Below are positions 8,747 through 17,962 of a stretch of DNA of 64,000 nucleotides, piece after piece (the first letter of the stretch is position 1; every line of letters begins with the position of its first letter). The position numbers and the translations under genes are program-made. Source of the stretch: Pseudomonas viridiflava. GTDB lineage: Bacteria; Pseudomonadota; Gammaproteobacteria; Pseudomonadales; Pseudomonadaceae. The notes under the pieces are model-generated. The model had not been told where the DNA came from, searched no databases, and saw only the letters and a program-made list of their open reading frames with translations. Location of the stretch: positions 744,001 through 808,000 of the forward strand of contig NZ_UTIQ01000084.1 in the NCBI RefSeq assembly GCF_900582625.1. The letters run 5' to 3'.

Positions 8747-9730
8747 ATGGACGAACATCCCCCATTAACACTGCCACTTTCCCCCGAGTTGGAAGAACTG
8801 ACTCTGGCGCTGCTGCATAGCCGCGGCGAAGTGGAGCGTTTGCGCGAGCGTGAGCAGATGTTCAGCTCGCTGCTGGACAGCGTAAACATCGTGCTATGGG
8901 CGTTCGACTGGGATGCCCAGCGCATTCTCTACGTCAGCCCCGCCTACGAGCGGGTGTTCGGCCGCAATGCAGGTTTGCTGATGGCCGACTACGGGGAATG
9001 GCTGAACAGCATCTACCCCGACGACGTCGAGCACGCCGCCGCTACCTTCGCCGAGGTGCTGGTCAAAGGCGCCGTTGAAGACCGCGAATACCGCATTCTC
9101 CGGGCCGACGGCCAACTGCGGTGGCTGAGCGACAAATGCTTTATCAGCCGCCAGGCCGAAGCCGGCAAGCCGCTGATTGTGGTCGGCATTGCCGAAGACA
9201 TCACCGAGAAGAAACACCTGGAAGGCGAGCTGCATCGCCTGGCCACCACCGACGTGCTGACGCAAAGCAGTAACCGCCGCTACTTCTTCGAATGCGCCCA
9301 CACCGAATTCCAGCAAGCCACCCAGGAAGACGCGCCGTTGGCGTTCCTGTTACTGGACGTGGATAACTTCAAACAGATCAACGACACCTACGGCCATCAG
9401 ATGGGCGACGTGGTGCTGCAACGGATCGCCCAGTGCGGCAGCGCGGCGTTGCGTCGTGGCGACTTGTTCGGGCGTATCGGTGGGGAAGAGTTTGCCGCGC
9501 TATTTCCCTGCTGCACCGAGGAGCTGGCTCTGCAAATTGCCGAGCGCTTGCAGCGGGAAATTCAGCGGCTGGTGTTCAGCTGCAACGGCGTCACCTTTGG
9601 TGTGACGGTGAGCCAGGGGCTGACCAGCCTGACCGATGCCGACGTCACCCTCGACACCCTGTTCGCCCGCGCCGACGCGGCGATGTACAACGCCAAGCGG
9701 CAGGGCAAGAACCGGATTATTCGGGCTTAG
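8747..9730 (+). CDS. PAS-GGDEF diguanylate cyclase
   Basis: Predicted cyclic-di-GMP synthase. A short coiled segment (residues 20-40) leads into a PAS domain (about 45-155; VSPAYERVFGRN, PAC end GIAEDITEKKHLEGELH), then a GGDEF domain (about 160-325). The active-site loop is GGEEF at 245-249, and the product-inhibition I-site RRGD lies five residues before it, so it should be active and feedback-inhibited. No membrane segment is seen. Start at 8747 follows AAAAGGA; the in-frame upstream codons overlap the desA terminator. Its signal is unknown. Confidence 0.88.
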   Translation: MDEHPPLTLPLSPELEELTLALLHSRGEVERLREREQMFSSLLDSVNIVLWAFDWDAQRILYVSPAYERVFGRNAGLLMADYGEWLNSIYPDDVEHAAATFAEVLVKGAVEDREYRILRADGQLRWLSDKCFISRQAEAGKPLIVVGIAEDITEKKHLEGELHRLATTDVLTQSSNRRYFFECAHTEFQQATQEDAPLAFLLLDVDNFKQINDTYGHQMGDVVLQRIAQCGSAALRRGDLFGRIGGEEFAALFPCCTEELALQIAERLQREIQRLVFSCNGVTFGVTVSQGLTSLTDADVTLDTLFARADAAMYNAKRQGKNRIIRA

Positions 9731-9738
9731 TAAACAAG

Positions 9739-9805
9739 AGCATCGCGGCTAAAGCCGCTCCTACAGGAATGTGCAATCTGTAGGAGCGGCTTCAGCCGCG
9801 ATGCT
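9739..9805. repeat. REP doublet between cyclase gene and aguA
   Basis: Imperfect 27-bp inverted repeat: arms 9739-9765 and 9779-9805 (core GCATCGCGGCTAAAGCCGC), with a T run on the right. It lies between two convergent genes and can act as a bidirectional terminator. Confidence 0.85.
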
Positions 9806-9811
9806 TTTTTG

Positions 9812-10906
9812 TTAAGCCGGCTGCTGCTGCGTAATGCAGTGAATATTCCCGCCGCCCAGCAAAATTTCCCGCCCTGGCACCATCACCACTTCATGCTCCG
9901 GAAACAGGCGCTGCAGGATCGCTTTGGCTTCGGCGTCTTTCGGGTCGTCGAAACTGGGGGCGATGATGCCGCCGTTGACGATGAGGAAGTTCACGTACGA
10001 ACCGGCCAGGCGAATCGACGGGTCGCGCTCTTGCGTACCCGCCACCAAATCCACGCCTGCGCATTCTTCGTCCGTTGCATACAGCGGGCCGGGAATCGGC
10101 ATTTTGTGCACGACCAACTGGCGACCCTTGGCGTCTTTCACGCTTTCCAGCACGCGCATGGCGGCCTGGCAGCGTTCGTAGTTGGGGTTTTGCGTGTCGT
10201 CGGTCCAGGCCAGGAGCACTTCGCCGGGGCGCACGTAGCAGCAGAAGTTGTCGACGTGGCCGTCGGTTTCGTCGTTGAACAGGCCGTCGGGCAGCCAGAT
10301 CACGGTGTCGATGGCCAGGTGATCGCGCAACACCGCTTCGATGTCTTCGCGGCTTAGGTGCGGGTTGCGGTTGCGGTTCAGCAGGCACTCTTCGGTGGTG
10401 ATCACCGTGCCTTCGCCGTCGACGTGAATCGAGCCGCCTTCGAGCACAAAGCCTTCGGTGCGGTAGCGGTCGCGGCGTTCGATTTCGAGAATTTTGCTGG
10501 CCACCTGATCGTCGCGAGTCCAGGGCGAATACAGCCCGCCGTCGAAGCCGCCCCAGGCGTTGAAGGTCCAGTCCACGCCGCGAATTTCGCCGCTGGCGTT
10601 GCGCACAAAGGTCGGCCCGGTGTCGCGCACCCAGGCGTCGTCGGTGCTGATTTCCACCACGCGGATATTGTCGGCATCCAGGCGCGCGCGGGCGTTTTCG
10701 TATTGGTCGGCGTTCACGCAGACGGTCACCGGTTCAAAGCGGGCAATGGCTTTGGCCACGGCAGTAAACGCCGCTTGTGCCGGCTTGCCGCCCAGGCGCC
10801 AGTTGTCGGGGCGCTGCGGCCACACCATCCAGGTTTGGCTGTGGGGCGCCCACTCGGCTGGCATGAAGAAGCCGTCGGCGCGGGGGGTGGAGGTCAGTGT
10901 GGTCAT
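9812..10906 (-). CDS. aguA: Agmatine deiminase AguA
   Basis: Hydrolyses agmatine to N-carbamoylputrescine and ammonia. Pentein fold; N-terminal [18 protein letters not shown], mid-protein [12 protein letters not shown], and the catalytic cysteine 357 in [10 protein letters not shown] at the C-terminus. 364 aa, normal length. ATG at 10906 has AAGGTAT upstream. It is the last gene of aguR-aguB-aguA; a REP doublet sits between aguB and aguA. Confidence 0.97.
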   Translation of the reverse strand: MTTLTSTPRADGFFMPAEWAPHSQTWMVWPQRPDNWRLGGKPAQAAFTAVAKAIARFEPVTVCVNADQYENARARLDADNIRVVEISTDDAWVRDTGPTFVRNASGEIRGVDWTFNAWGGFDGGLYSPWTRDDQVASKILEIERRDRYRTEGFVLEGGSIHVDGEGTVITTEECLLNRNRNPHLSREDIEAVLRDHLAIDTVIWLPDGLFNDETDGHVDNFCCYVRPGEVLLAWTDDTQNPNYERCQAAMRVLESVKDAKGRQLVVHKMPIPGPLYATDEECAGVDLVAGTQERDPSIRLAGSYVNFLIVNGGIIAPSFDDPKDAEAKAILQRLFPEHEVVMVPGREILLGGGNIHCITQQQPA

Positions 10907-10928
10907 TGCAAATACCTTGTTGGGTACT

Positions 10929-10995
10929 TGTAGGAGCGGCTTTAGCCGCGATGCTGTTGATGGAGAAGAGCATCGCGGCTAAAGCCGCTCCTACA
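10929..10995. repeat. REP doublet inside the aguB-aguA gap
   Basis: Perfect 27-bp inverted repeat (arms 10929-10955 and 10969-10995, 13-nt spacer). It separates two genes presumed to be co-transcribed, so it could set their expression ratio. Confidence 0.9.
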
Positions 10996-11003
10996 GGTCG
11001 GTG

Positions 11004-11882
<879 letters not shown>

Positions 11883-11940
11883 CAAACACCTCTTTTCTTG
11901 TTGGCAGGCCCTAAAAGCCGTTTTGCAGGTGCCACTTTAT

Positions 11941-12017
11941 AGTCGATAAAAATCCGACTTAGAAGGTGATTTTGTCTATTGGTAGCTAATTGTCGATAAA
12001 TAAGCAGATAAATATCG
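11941..12017. promoter_or_regulatory. AT-rich aguR-aguB gap with repeated GTCGATAAA words
   Basis: GTCGATAAA occurs at 11942-11950 and 11992-12000, 50 bp apart. Each lies in an inverted repeat: AGTCG-N9-CGACT (11941-11959) and CGATA-N14-TATCG (11994-12017). The region precedes aguB and is a candidate AguR operator/promoter region. Confidence 0.4.
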
Positions 12018-12018
12018 G

Positions 12019-12660
12019 TTAGAAAACCCGCGTTTCGCGCTTTGGCAGGAATGCCGGCAGGTACAAACCCAGATAAACATCGAACACACGCATGCCTTCT
12101 TCGGCCAGGCGCGGGGTGATCTCGCCATGTTGCTGCACCGAGCGGGCGTAAACGCGGTCGCTGAGTTCCAGCGCCAGGGCAAACACATCCAGCTCGGTGG
12201 GCAATTGCGGCAGGGGGAAGTGGCGGTCGAACAGGGCGTGCAGCAGCCGGCCCAGTTCGATGTCGTGCTGGCGGTCGGCCTGGGTGACTTCAGCGAGCCC
12301 GTGCTGGGCAAGGATCAATTGCCGGGCGGCGGCGTCGCCGGTGTAGATGTCCAACATGCGCTGCTCGACCAGGCGCGAAAGGTCGCGCCAGTGCTGCAGG
12401 CTGGCGTGATCGATTGGGCATTCGAGGGTTGCGCGAAAGGCGGCGTGCACATCCGCCGTCAGCGCTTCAAGAATGGCCGGCACGCTGGCGAAGAAGTGGT
12501 ACACGGAGGAGGGCGGCATCAGCGCGCGCTCGGCCACGCTGTAAATCGACAGGCCGGCAACGCCTTCCTCCGCTAACAAGGCGCGCGCGGCATCGAGAAT
12601 GGACGCGATGCGCGCCTGGCTACTGGCGCGGGGTTTGCGGGCGGTGGCGGGACGCTGCAT
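12019..12660 (-). CDS. aguR: TetR-family regulator, probable AguR
   Basis: 213 aa. The N-terminal TetR helix-turn-helix (about residues 12-60) includes ARIASILDAARALLAEEGV and AERALMPPSSVYHFFASV; the C-terminal ligand domain is divergent. In P. aeruginosa AguR represses aguBA and responds to agmatine or N-carbamoylputrescine. Here it is the gene directly upstream of aguB on the same strand, which supports the name. Start at 12660 after AAGGAGAG; the 18 codons before it are not credible. Confidence 0.8.
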   Translation of the reverse strand: MQRPATARKPRASSQARIASILDAARALLAEEGVAGLSIYSVAERALMPPSSVYHFFASVPAILEALTADVHAAFRATLECPIDHASLQHWRDLSRLVEQRMLDIYTGDAAARQLILAQHGLAEVTQADRQHDIELGRLLHALFDRHFPLPQLPTELDVFALALELSDRVYARSVQQHGEITPRLAEEGMRVFDVYLGLYLPAFLPKRETRVF

Positions 12661-12728
12661 AAGGCTCTCCTTGATCGAGGCGCTATTGGACGTCAGGCCG
12701 CAGGTGATGGGCAAGCGGGGGCTGGAAG

Positions 12729-12787
12729 AGCATCGCGGCTGAAGCCGCTCCCACAGAGGCGGACTCGCGCTTGTGGGAACGGCTTAA
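12729..12787. repeat. Degenerate REP doublet
   Basis: Left arm GCATCGCGGCTGAAGCCGC and a shortened right arm TGTGGGAACGGCTTAA, between the binding-protein gene and aguR. Confidence 0.7.
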
Positions 12788-12792
12788 TCCTT

Positions 12793-13863
12793 TCAGCTGC
12801 CGCTACGAAATTTGCCCCACACCTCGTCTTTGATCGGCGAGATTTTCTCCGGCAGCACTTCCAGCGCAGCCAGCCGGCGCTTGGTGGCGCGGTCTGGGTA
12901 CAGGCCGGGTTGGTCGCGCAGGGCCGGGTCGAGGAACTGGCGGGCGTCGGCGTTGCCGCTCGGGTACAGGGTTTCAGCGGTGATTTGCGCGGCCACTTTC
13001 GGTTGCATCACGTAGTCGATAAAGCGGTGCGCCAGGTCGGCGCGGCGGGCGCTGCTGGGAATGACCAGGTTGTCGATAAACAGCACCGAGCCTTCATCCG
13101 GCACCACGAATTGCACGTTCTGCCCAGCAGCGCTGGCGCCCAATGCGTCGCCCACCCAGGCGAGCGACATGCACAGGCGGCCTTCTTTCAAGTCATCGAT
13201 ATAACGCTCGCTGTCGACGTAGCGGATGTTGCCGCGCACCGCCTGCAGCATGTCGCCGCCCTGTTTGATTTGCGTCGGCGGGCTGTGGGCGAGGCTGCGG
13301 CCGAGGTAGTTCATGGCGACCGACATCACTTCATCCGGCGCATCCAGCACGCTGATACCGCAACTGGCCAGGCGCGCGCTTTGCGCCGGGTCGAACAGCA
13401 GGCTCCAGCTGTTCGGCAGCGGGCCGCCAAAGGCTTTTTCCGCCTGCGGTACGTTGATGGCTAAACCGACTGCGCCCCAGAGATAGGGAATGGCGTAGCG
13501 GTTTTGCGGGTCCACGGCGTTTAGCTTGCTGAGCAGCTGTTTGTCGAGGTGCGAGCGGTTGGGCAGGCGGGTGAGGTCCAGCGGCTGCAAGCGCCCGGCT
13601 TTGATCAGTGCCGGCAGGGTGTCGTGCGACGGCACGGCGATGTCGATGGACTCGCCGCTGGCCAGGGCTTTTTCAAGTTCCTCGGCGGTGCTGTAGGTGT
13701 GGTAGTCGACATGAATGCCGGTTTCTTTTTCGAAATCGACCAGCACCTGCGGGGCGATGTAGTCGTTCCAGTTGTAGACCACCAGGTCTTCGGCATGGAC
13801 GGCCGGGGCGGAGAGCAAAACGGATGAGCCAGCAAACAACAGTGCGGCTAAAAAGCGTGGCAT
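12793..13863 (-). CDS. Orphan polyamine-binding protein (PotF/SpuD family)
   Basis: Periplasmic binding protein, 356 aa. The signal peptide ends PAVHA, then EDLVVYNWNDYIAPQVL, the signature PotD/PotF N-terminus; YLWGAVGLAINV and DAPDEVMSVAMNYLG are also family motifs. No permease or ATPase gene adjoins it, so it may feed the SpuFGH complex encoded nearby or act as a sensor. PAO1 has a comparable gene (PA0295 in memory) at the same place. It diverges from SpuD in the substrate-pocket half, so its ligand is not predicted. Start at 13863 after AAGGAAG. Confidence 0.88.
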   Translation of the reverse strand: MPRFLAALLFAGSSVLLSAPAVHAEDLVVYNWNDYIAPQVLVDFEKETGIHVDYHTYSTAEELEKALASGESIDIAVPSHDTLPALIKAGRLQPLDLTRLPNRSHLDKQLLSKLNAVDPQNRYAIPYLWGAVGLAINVPQAEKAFGGPLPNSWSLLFDPAQSARLASCGISVLDAPDEVMSVAMNYLGRSLAHSPPTQIKQGGDMLQAVRGNIRYVDSERYIDDLKEGRLCMSLAWVGDALGASAAGQNVQFVVPDEGSVLFIDNLVIPSSARRADLAHRFIDYVMQPKVAAQITAETLYPSGNADARQFLDPALRDQPGLYPDRATKRRLAALEVLPEKISPIKDEVWGKFRSGS

Positions 13864-14063
13864 GACGACTTCCTTACGTGTCGGTTCACAGCATGGGCCG
13901 CACAAGCCGTGCGGCGAACGGAGTTATCGCTCAAATCCTTTACAACTGAGCGAGCCGCGACATGTCTGTGGATTTCAATGCACGTCTGGGCTGGCCATGG
14001 CACACAAACAACAACGCAGCGCGAGGCTGCGGTGTAGGCAATTCAAGTGGTTAAGCAGATAAA

Positions 14064-14090
14064 ACAACGCCGGCCCTAGGGCCGGCGTCG
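14064..14090 (-). terminator. Terminator of spuI
   Basis: Stem ACGCCGGCCC / GGGCCGGCGT with a very small loop; on the minus strand it is followed by a U-rich stretch, 10 bp past the spuI stop. Confidence 0.75.
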
Positions 14091-14099
14091 AGTAGGTCC

Positions 14100-15476
14100 T
14101 TACACCGTGTGCAGGTACCAGTTGTACTCGAGGTCCGAAATGGAGTTTTCGAACTCGGCGAGTTCACTCTCTTTACAGGCGACGAAGATGTCGATGTATT
14201 TCGGGTCGATATAACGGGCCATGACTTCGCTGTCGTCCAACAGGCGCAGGGCATCACGCAAGTTGTTCGGCAGGCTCTGCTCGTTCTGCTCGTAGGAGTT
14301 GCCTTCTACCGGTGCGCTTGGCTCGATCTTGTTGGTCAGGCCATGGTGCACGCCCGCCAGTACTGCCGAGAGCAGCAGGTACGGGTTGGCATCGGCGCCG
14401 GCAACGCGGTGTTCGATACGCACGGCATCGCGGGTGTCGTTAGGCACGCGCAAGGCAACGGTACGGTTATCGATACCCCAGCTCGGCGAGTTCGGCACGT
14501 AGAACTGTGCGCCGAAACGGCGGTACGAGTTGACGTTGGGGCAGAGGAACGCCATCGAGGCCGGCATGGTTTCCAGCACACCGCCAATGGCGTGGCGCAG
14601 GGCATCGTTCTGTTCCGGGTCATCGCAGGCAAAGATGTTGTTGCCTTCTTTGTCCAGAATAGAAATATGCACATGCAGACCATTGCCCGCTTGGTTCGGG
14701 TACGGCTTGGCCATGAAGGTGGTGTCCATCTCATGGTCATAGGCGATGTTTTTCACCAGACGCTTGAGCAGCAGGGCGTAGTCGCACGCCTTGATGGGAT
14801 CGGCCACATGGTGGAGGTTGACTTCGAATTGCGCCGGAGCACTTTCCTTGACGATGGCGTCAGCAGGAATGCCCTGCTCTTTAGCGCCTTCGAGGATGTC
14901 TTGCAGGCATTCGGCGTACTCGTCCAGGTCATCGATGAGATAAACCTGTGTGGAGTGCGGACGTTTGCCCGACAGCGGCGACAGCGGCGGTTGAGGCCGG
15001 CCGTTCACGTTTGCCTGGTCGATCAGATAAAACTCAAGTTCAAACGCGGCGCAAATAGTAAGGCCCAGTTCGTCGAACTTCGCGACCACCTGCCGCAACA
15101 CTTCTCGTGGATCGGCGAAAAACGGCTCGCCTTCCATTTCGTGCATGGTCATTAACAGTTGCGCGGTCGGACGCTTCTGCCAAGGCTCATTACATAGCGT
15201 GTTCGGAATGGGGTAGCAGATACGGTCGGCATCGCCGATATCCAGACCCAGGCCAGTGCTTTCCACTGTCGAGCCGTTGATATCGAGTGCGAATAAAGAA
15301 GCCGGGAGGTTGATGCCGCGTTCGTAAACCTTGTGCAGGCTCGCACGCTCGATGCGCTTGCCGCGCACCACACCATTCATATCTGCAATAAGAAGGTCGA
15401 CGAACAGGACCTCAGGATGTTCCTTAAGGAACGCGTTCGCTTCGTTAAGCTGAACGGCACGCGGGGGTACCGACAT
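14100..15476 (-). CDS. spuI: Gamma-glutamylpolyamine synthetase SpuI (GlnA-like)
   Basis: Glutamine-synthetase family enzyme that ligates glutamate to polyamines, first step of the glutamylation route. 458 aa: N-terminal beta-grasp domain (about 15-110), catalytic domain with AAFELEFYLID (metal-binding), NGLHVHISI and NSYRRF motifs. Divergent from spuA-spuB; SpuB is a paralog. Transcribed alone and ended by its own hairpin. ATG at 15476 follows AAAGGTG. PauA/PuuA-like enzymes partition substrates by polyamine; which one this prefers cannot be read from sequence. Confidence 0.9.
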   Translation of the reverse strand: MSVPPRAVQLNEANAFLKEHPEVLFVDLLIADMNGVVRGKRIERASLHKVYERGINLPASLFALDINGSTVESTGLGLDIGDADRICYPIPNTLCNEPWQKRPTAQLLMTMHEMEGEPFFADPREVLRQVVAKFDELGLTICAAFELEFYLIDQANVNGRPQPPLSPLSGKRPHSTQVYLIDDLDEYAECLQDILEGAKEQGIPADAIVKESAPAQFEVNLHHVADPIKACDYALLLKRLVKNIAYDHEMDTTFMAKPYPNQAGNGLHVHISILDKEGNNIFACDDPEQNDALRHAIGGVLETMPASMAFLCPNVNSYRRFGAQFYVPNSPSWGIDNRTVALRVPNDTRDAVRIEHRVAGADANPYLLLSAVLAGVHHGLTNKIEPSAPVEGNSYEQNEQSLPNNLRDALRLLDDSEVMARYIDPKYIDIFVACKESELAEFENSISDLEYNWYLHTV

Positions 15477-15571
15477 GATGCAACACCTTTATTGTTAAAA
15501 ATATCAATCATCAGACTGATGGGGTGTGAGTCAATCTTAATCGCCTCAGGCTGTCAATAGTGCCACATTTC

Positions 15572-15616
15572 GCCCTGAAACGGGGCGCAGTGGCCATTTT
15601 TAGGGCGTTTCAGGGC
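15572..15616. promoter_or_regulatory. Inverted repeat in the spuI-spuA divergent promoter
   Basis: GCCCTGAAACG (15572-15582) and its exact complement CGTTTCAGGGC (15606-15616), 23-nt spacer. Operator-like or a structured leader in the spuI orientation. Confidence 0.5.
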
Positions 15617-15671
15617 ATCTGAACCCCCTTGGCGCCCTTGTCTGGCGCGGCGCTCAGCGAGCCGTGTTAGA

Positions 15672-15698
15672 TTTTTTACATCACTATTGTGTAAAAAA
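15672..15698. promoter_or_regulatory. TTTTTTACA-N9-TGTAAAAAA palindrome upstream of spuA
   Basis: Perfect 9-bp arms, about 60 bp before the spuA start, in an AT-rich island. Strong candidate operator for a polyamine-responsive regulator; PauR is the known polyamine repressor in pseudomonads, but I cannot confirm a match to its consensus. Confidence 0.5.
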
Positions 15699-15753
15699 AT
15701 GAACAAGGCTAAGCTCCGGTTCAAACCCATAACAGCAATAAAACGGGTGTCCC

Positions 15754-16506
15754 ATGTCGCGCCTGCCGTTAATCGGCGTTACCGCCTGCACCAAGCAGGT
15801 CGGCCTCCATCCCTACCATATAGCGGGTGACAAATACGTTCGGGCAGTGGCCGTCGGCGCAGGTGGCCTGCCATTGATCATTCCTTCGCTGGCCGAATTG
15901 CTCGATTTCGACGCCCTGCTGGAGAGTCTAGACGGCCTGCTGTTCACTGGCTCGCCGTCCAACGTAGAACCCCACCTTTATAGCGGCCGGGCGAGTGCGC
16001 CCGGAACGCTTCATGACCCTGAGCGCGATGCCACCACGCTGCCCCTGATTCGCGCAGCCGTGGCCGCCGGTGTGCCCGTATTCGGTATCTGCCGCGGCTT
16101 TCAGGAAATGAACGTCGCGTTTGGCGGCAGCCTGCACCAGAAAGTTCACGAAACCGGTACCTTCATGGATCACCGCGAGCCGGAAAACGAGCCCGTTGAA
16201 GTGCAGTATTCACCCAGCCATCCGCTGCATGTGCAGCCGGGTGGCGTGCTCGCCGGCCTTGGTTTGCCAGGCGAGATTCGCGTCAATTCCATACATGGTC
16301 AGGGCGTTGAACGTCTGGCGCCGGGCCTGCGTGTAGAGGCCCTGGCCCCAGACGGACTGATCGAGTCGGTCTCGGTAGAGGGAGCCAGAAGCTTCGCCCT
16401 CGGTGTGCAGTGGCACCCCGAATGGCAAGTGGCCTCCAACCCCGACTACCTCGCCATCTTCCAGGCATTTGGAGATGCCTGCCGCAAGCGGGCGAGTCAA
16501 CGCTGA
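15754..16506 (+). CDS. spuA: Gamma-glutamyl-polyamine hydrolase SpuA (PuuD-like)
   Basis: Class I glutamine-amidotransferase-like hydrolase that releases glutamate from glutamylated intermediates (gamma-glutamyl-GABA type). The nucleophile elbow is VFGICRGFQEMNVA (Cys near residue 114) and the His-Glu pair lies in LGVQWHPEWQ. 250 aa. First gene of the spuABCDEFGH block, divergent from spuI. Confidence 0.93.
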   Translation: MSRLPLIGVTACTKQVGLHPYHIAGDKYVRAVAVGAGGLPLIIPSLAELLDFDALLESLDGLLFTGSPSNVEPHLYSGRASAPGTLHDPERDATTLPLIRAAVAAGVPVFGICRGFQEMNVAFGGSLHQKVHETGTFMDHREPENEPVEVQYSPSHPLHVQPGGVLAGLGLPGEIRVNSIHGQGVERLAPGLRVEALAPDGLIESVSVEGARSFALGVQWHPEWQVASNPDYLAIFQAFGDACRKRASQR

Positions 16507-16549
16507 GCTTAGCTATAGAGCTAGGTTTTCAAACCCCCCTGAGGTCTTT

Positions 16550-17908
16550 ATGAGTCCCAAACTCGACCAACTCACCAGTTGGCTGAAAGAGCGCAAGATC
16601 ACCGAAGTTGAGTGCTTTATTAGTGATCTAAGCGGCATTTCGCGCGGCAAGATTGCGCCCACGAACAAGTTCATCGACGAAAAGGGCATGCGCTTGCCTG
16701 AGAGCGTGCTGCTCCAGACCGTTACCGGTGACTACGTGGAAGACGACATTTATTACGACCTGCTCGACCCGGCTGACATCGATATGATCTGCCGCCCGGA
16801 CGAAAATGCCGTGTTCCTCGTACCGTGGGCCATCGAGCCTACCGCCCAGGTGATTCACGACACCTACGACAAGCAAGGCAACCCGATCGAGCTGTCGCCG
16901 CGCAACATCCTTAAGAAGGTGCTCAAGCTCTACGCCGAGAAGGGCTGGCAGCCTATCGTCGCGCCGGAAATGGAGTTCTACCTGACCAAGCGCAGCGACG
17001 ACCCGGATTATCCGCTGCAAGCCCCGATTGGCCGTTCTGGCCGCGCCGAGACTGGTCGCCAGTCGTTCTCCATCGACGCCGCCAACGAATTCGATCCGCT
17101 GTTCGAAGACGTGTATGACTGGTGCGAATTGCAGGAGCTGGATCTGGACACCCTGATCCATGAAGACGGCACCGCGCAGATGGAAATCAACTTCCGTCAC
17201 GGCGACGCCCTGCACCTGGCCGACCAGATCATCATCTTCAAACGCACCATGCGTGAAGCCGCGCTGAAACATAACGTGGCCGCCACCTTTATGGCCAAGC
17301 CCATGACCGGCGAGCCCGGCAGCGCGATGCACCTGCACCAGAGCATCATCGACATCACCACCGGCAAGAGCATCTTCTCCAACGAAGACGGCACCATGAG
17401 TCAGCTGTTCCTGCACCACATCGGTGGTCTGCAGAAATACATTCCTGAGCTGTTGCCGCTGTTCGCGCCGAACGTGAACTCCTTCCGCCGCTTCCTGCCC
17501 GACACCTCAGCGCCGGTAAACGTGGAATGGGGCGAAGAAAACCGCACCGTGGGCCTGCGCGTGCCGGACGCTTCGCCGCAGAACCGCCGCGTGGAAAACC
17601 GCCTGCCGGGCGCAGATGCCAACCCCTATATCGCCATCGCAGCCAGCTTGCTGTGCGGCTATATCGGCATGGTCGAGCAGCTGAACCCGAGCGCCCAGGT
17701 CAAAGGTCGCGGCTATGAGCGCCGCAACCTGCGCCTGCCGCTGACCATCGAAGACGCCCTGGAGCGCATGGAAAACTCCAAGACCGTCGAGAAGTACCTG
17801 GGCAACAAATTTGTCAGCGGTTACATCGCCGTGAAGCGTGCCGAGCACGAAAACTTCAAGCGCGTAATCAGCTCGTGGGAGCGCGAGTTCCTGCTGCTCT
17901 CGGTTTAA
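16550..17908 (+). CDS. spuB: Gamma-glutamylpolyamine synthetase SpuB (GlnA-like)
   Basis: Second glutamine-synthetase homolog, 452 aa. Beta-grasp domain near residues 15-110; catalytic motifs APEMEFYLTKR, GSAMHLHQSI, NVNSFRRF and NRLPGADANPYIA. Paralog of SpuI with clear differences throughout, so probably a different polyamine preference. The ATG at 16550 starts 43 bp after spuA; the longer reading frame overlaps spuA and is rejected. A terminator-like hairpin follows the stop. Confidence 0.92.
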   Translation: MSPKLDQLTSWLKERKITEVECFISDLSGISRGKIAPTNKFIDEKGMRLPESVLLQTVTGDYVEDDIYYDLLDPADIDMICRPDENAVFLVPWAIEPTAQVIHDTYDKQGNPIELSPRNILKKVLKLYAEKGWQPIVAPEMEFYLTKRSDDPDYPLQAPIGRSGRAETGRQSFSIDAANEFDPLFEDVYDWCELQELDLDTLIHEDGTAQMEINFRHGDALHLADQIIIFKRTMREAALKHNVAATFMAKPMTGEPGSAMHLHQSIIDITTGKSIFSNEDGTMSQLFLHHIGGLQKYIPELLPLFAPNVNSFRRFLPDTSAPVNVEWGEENRTVGLRVPDASPQNRRVENRLPGADANPYIAIAASLLCGYIGMVEQLNPSAQVKGRGYERRNLRLPLTIEDALERMENSKTVEKYLGNKFVSGYIAVKRAEHENFKRVISSWEREFLLLSV

Positions 17909-17923
17909 TCAGAGACTCACCAG

Positions 17924-17947
17924 GCCCGGCACACGCCGGGCTTGTTT
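17924..17947 (+). terminator. Intra-operon hairpin between spuB and spuC
   Basis: GCCCGGC-ACAC-GCCGGGC followed by TTGTTT, 15 bp after the spuB stop and 16 bp before spuC. It has terminator form yet lies within the presumed operon, so it may be leaky or regulated. Confidence 0.6.
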
Positions 17948-17962
17948 GAATTGAGGTTTGCA

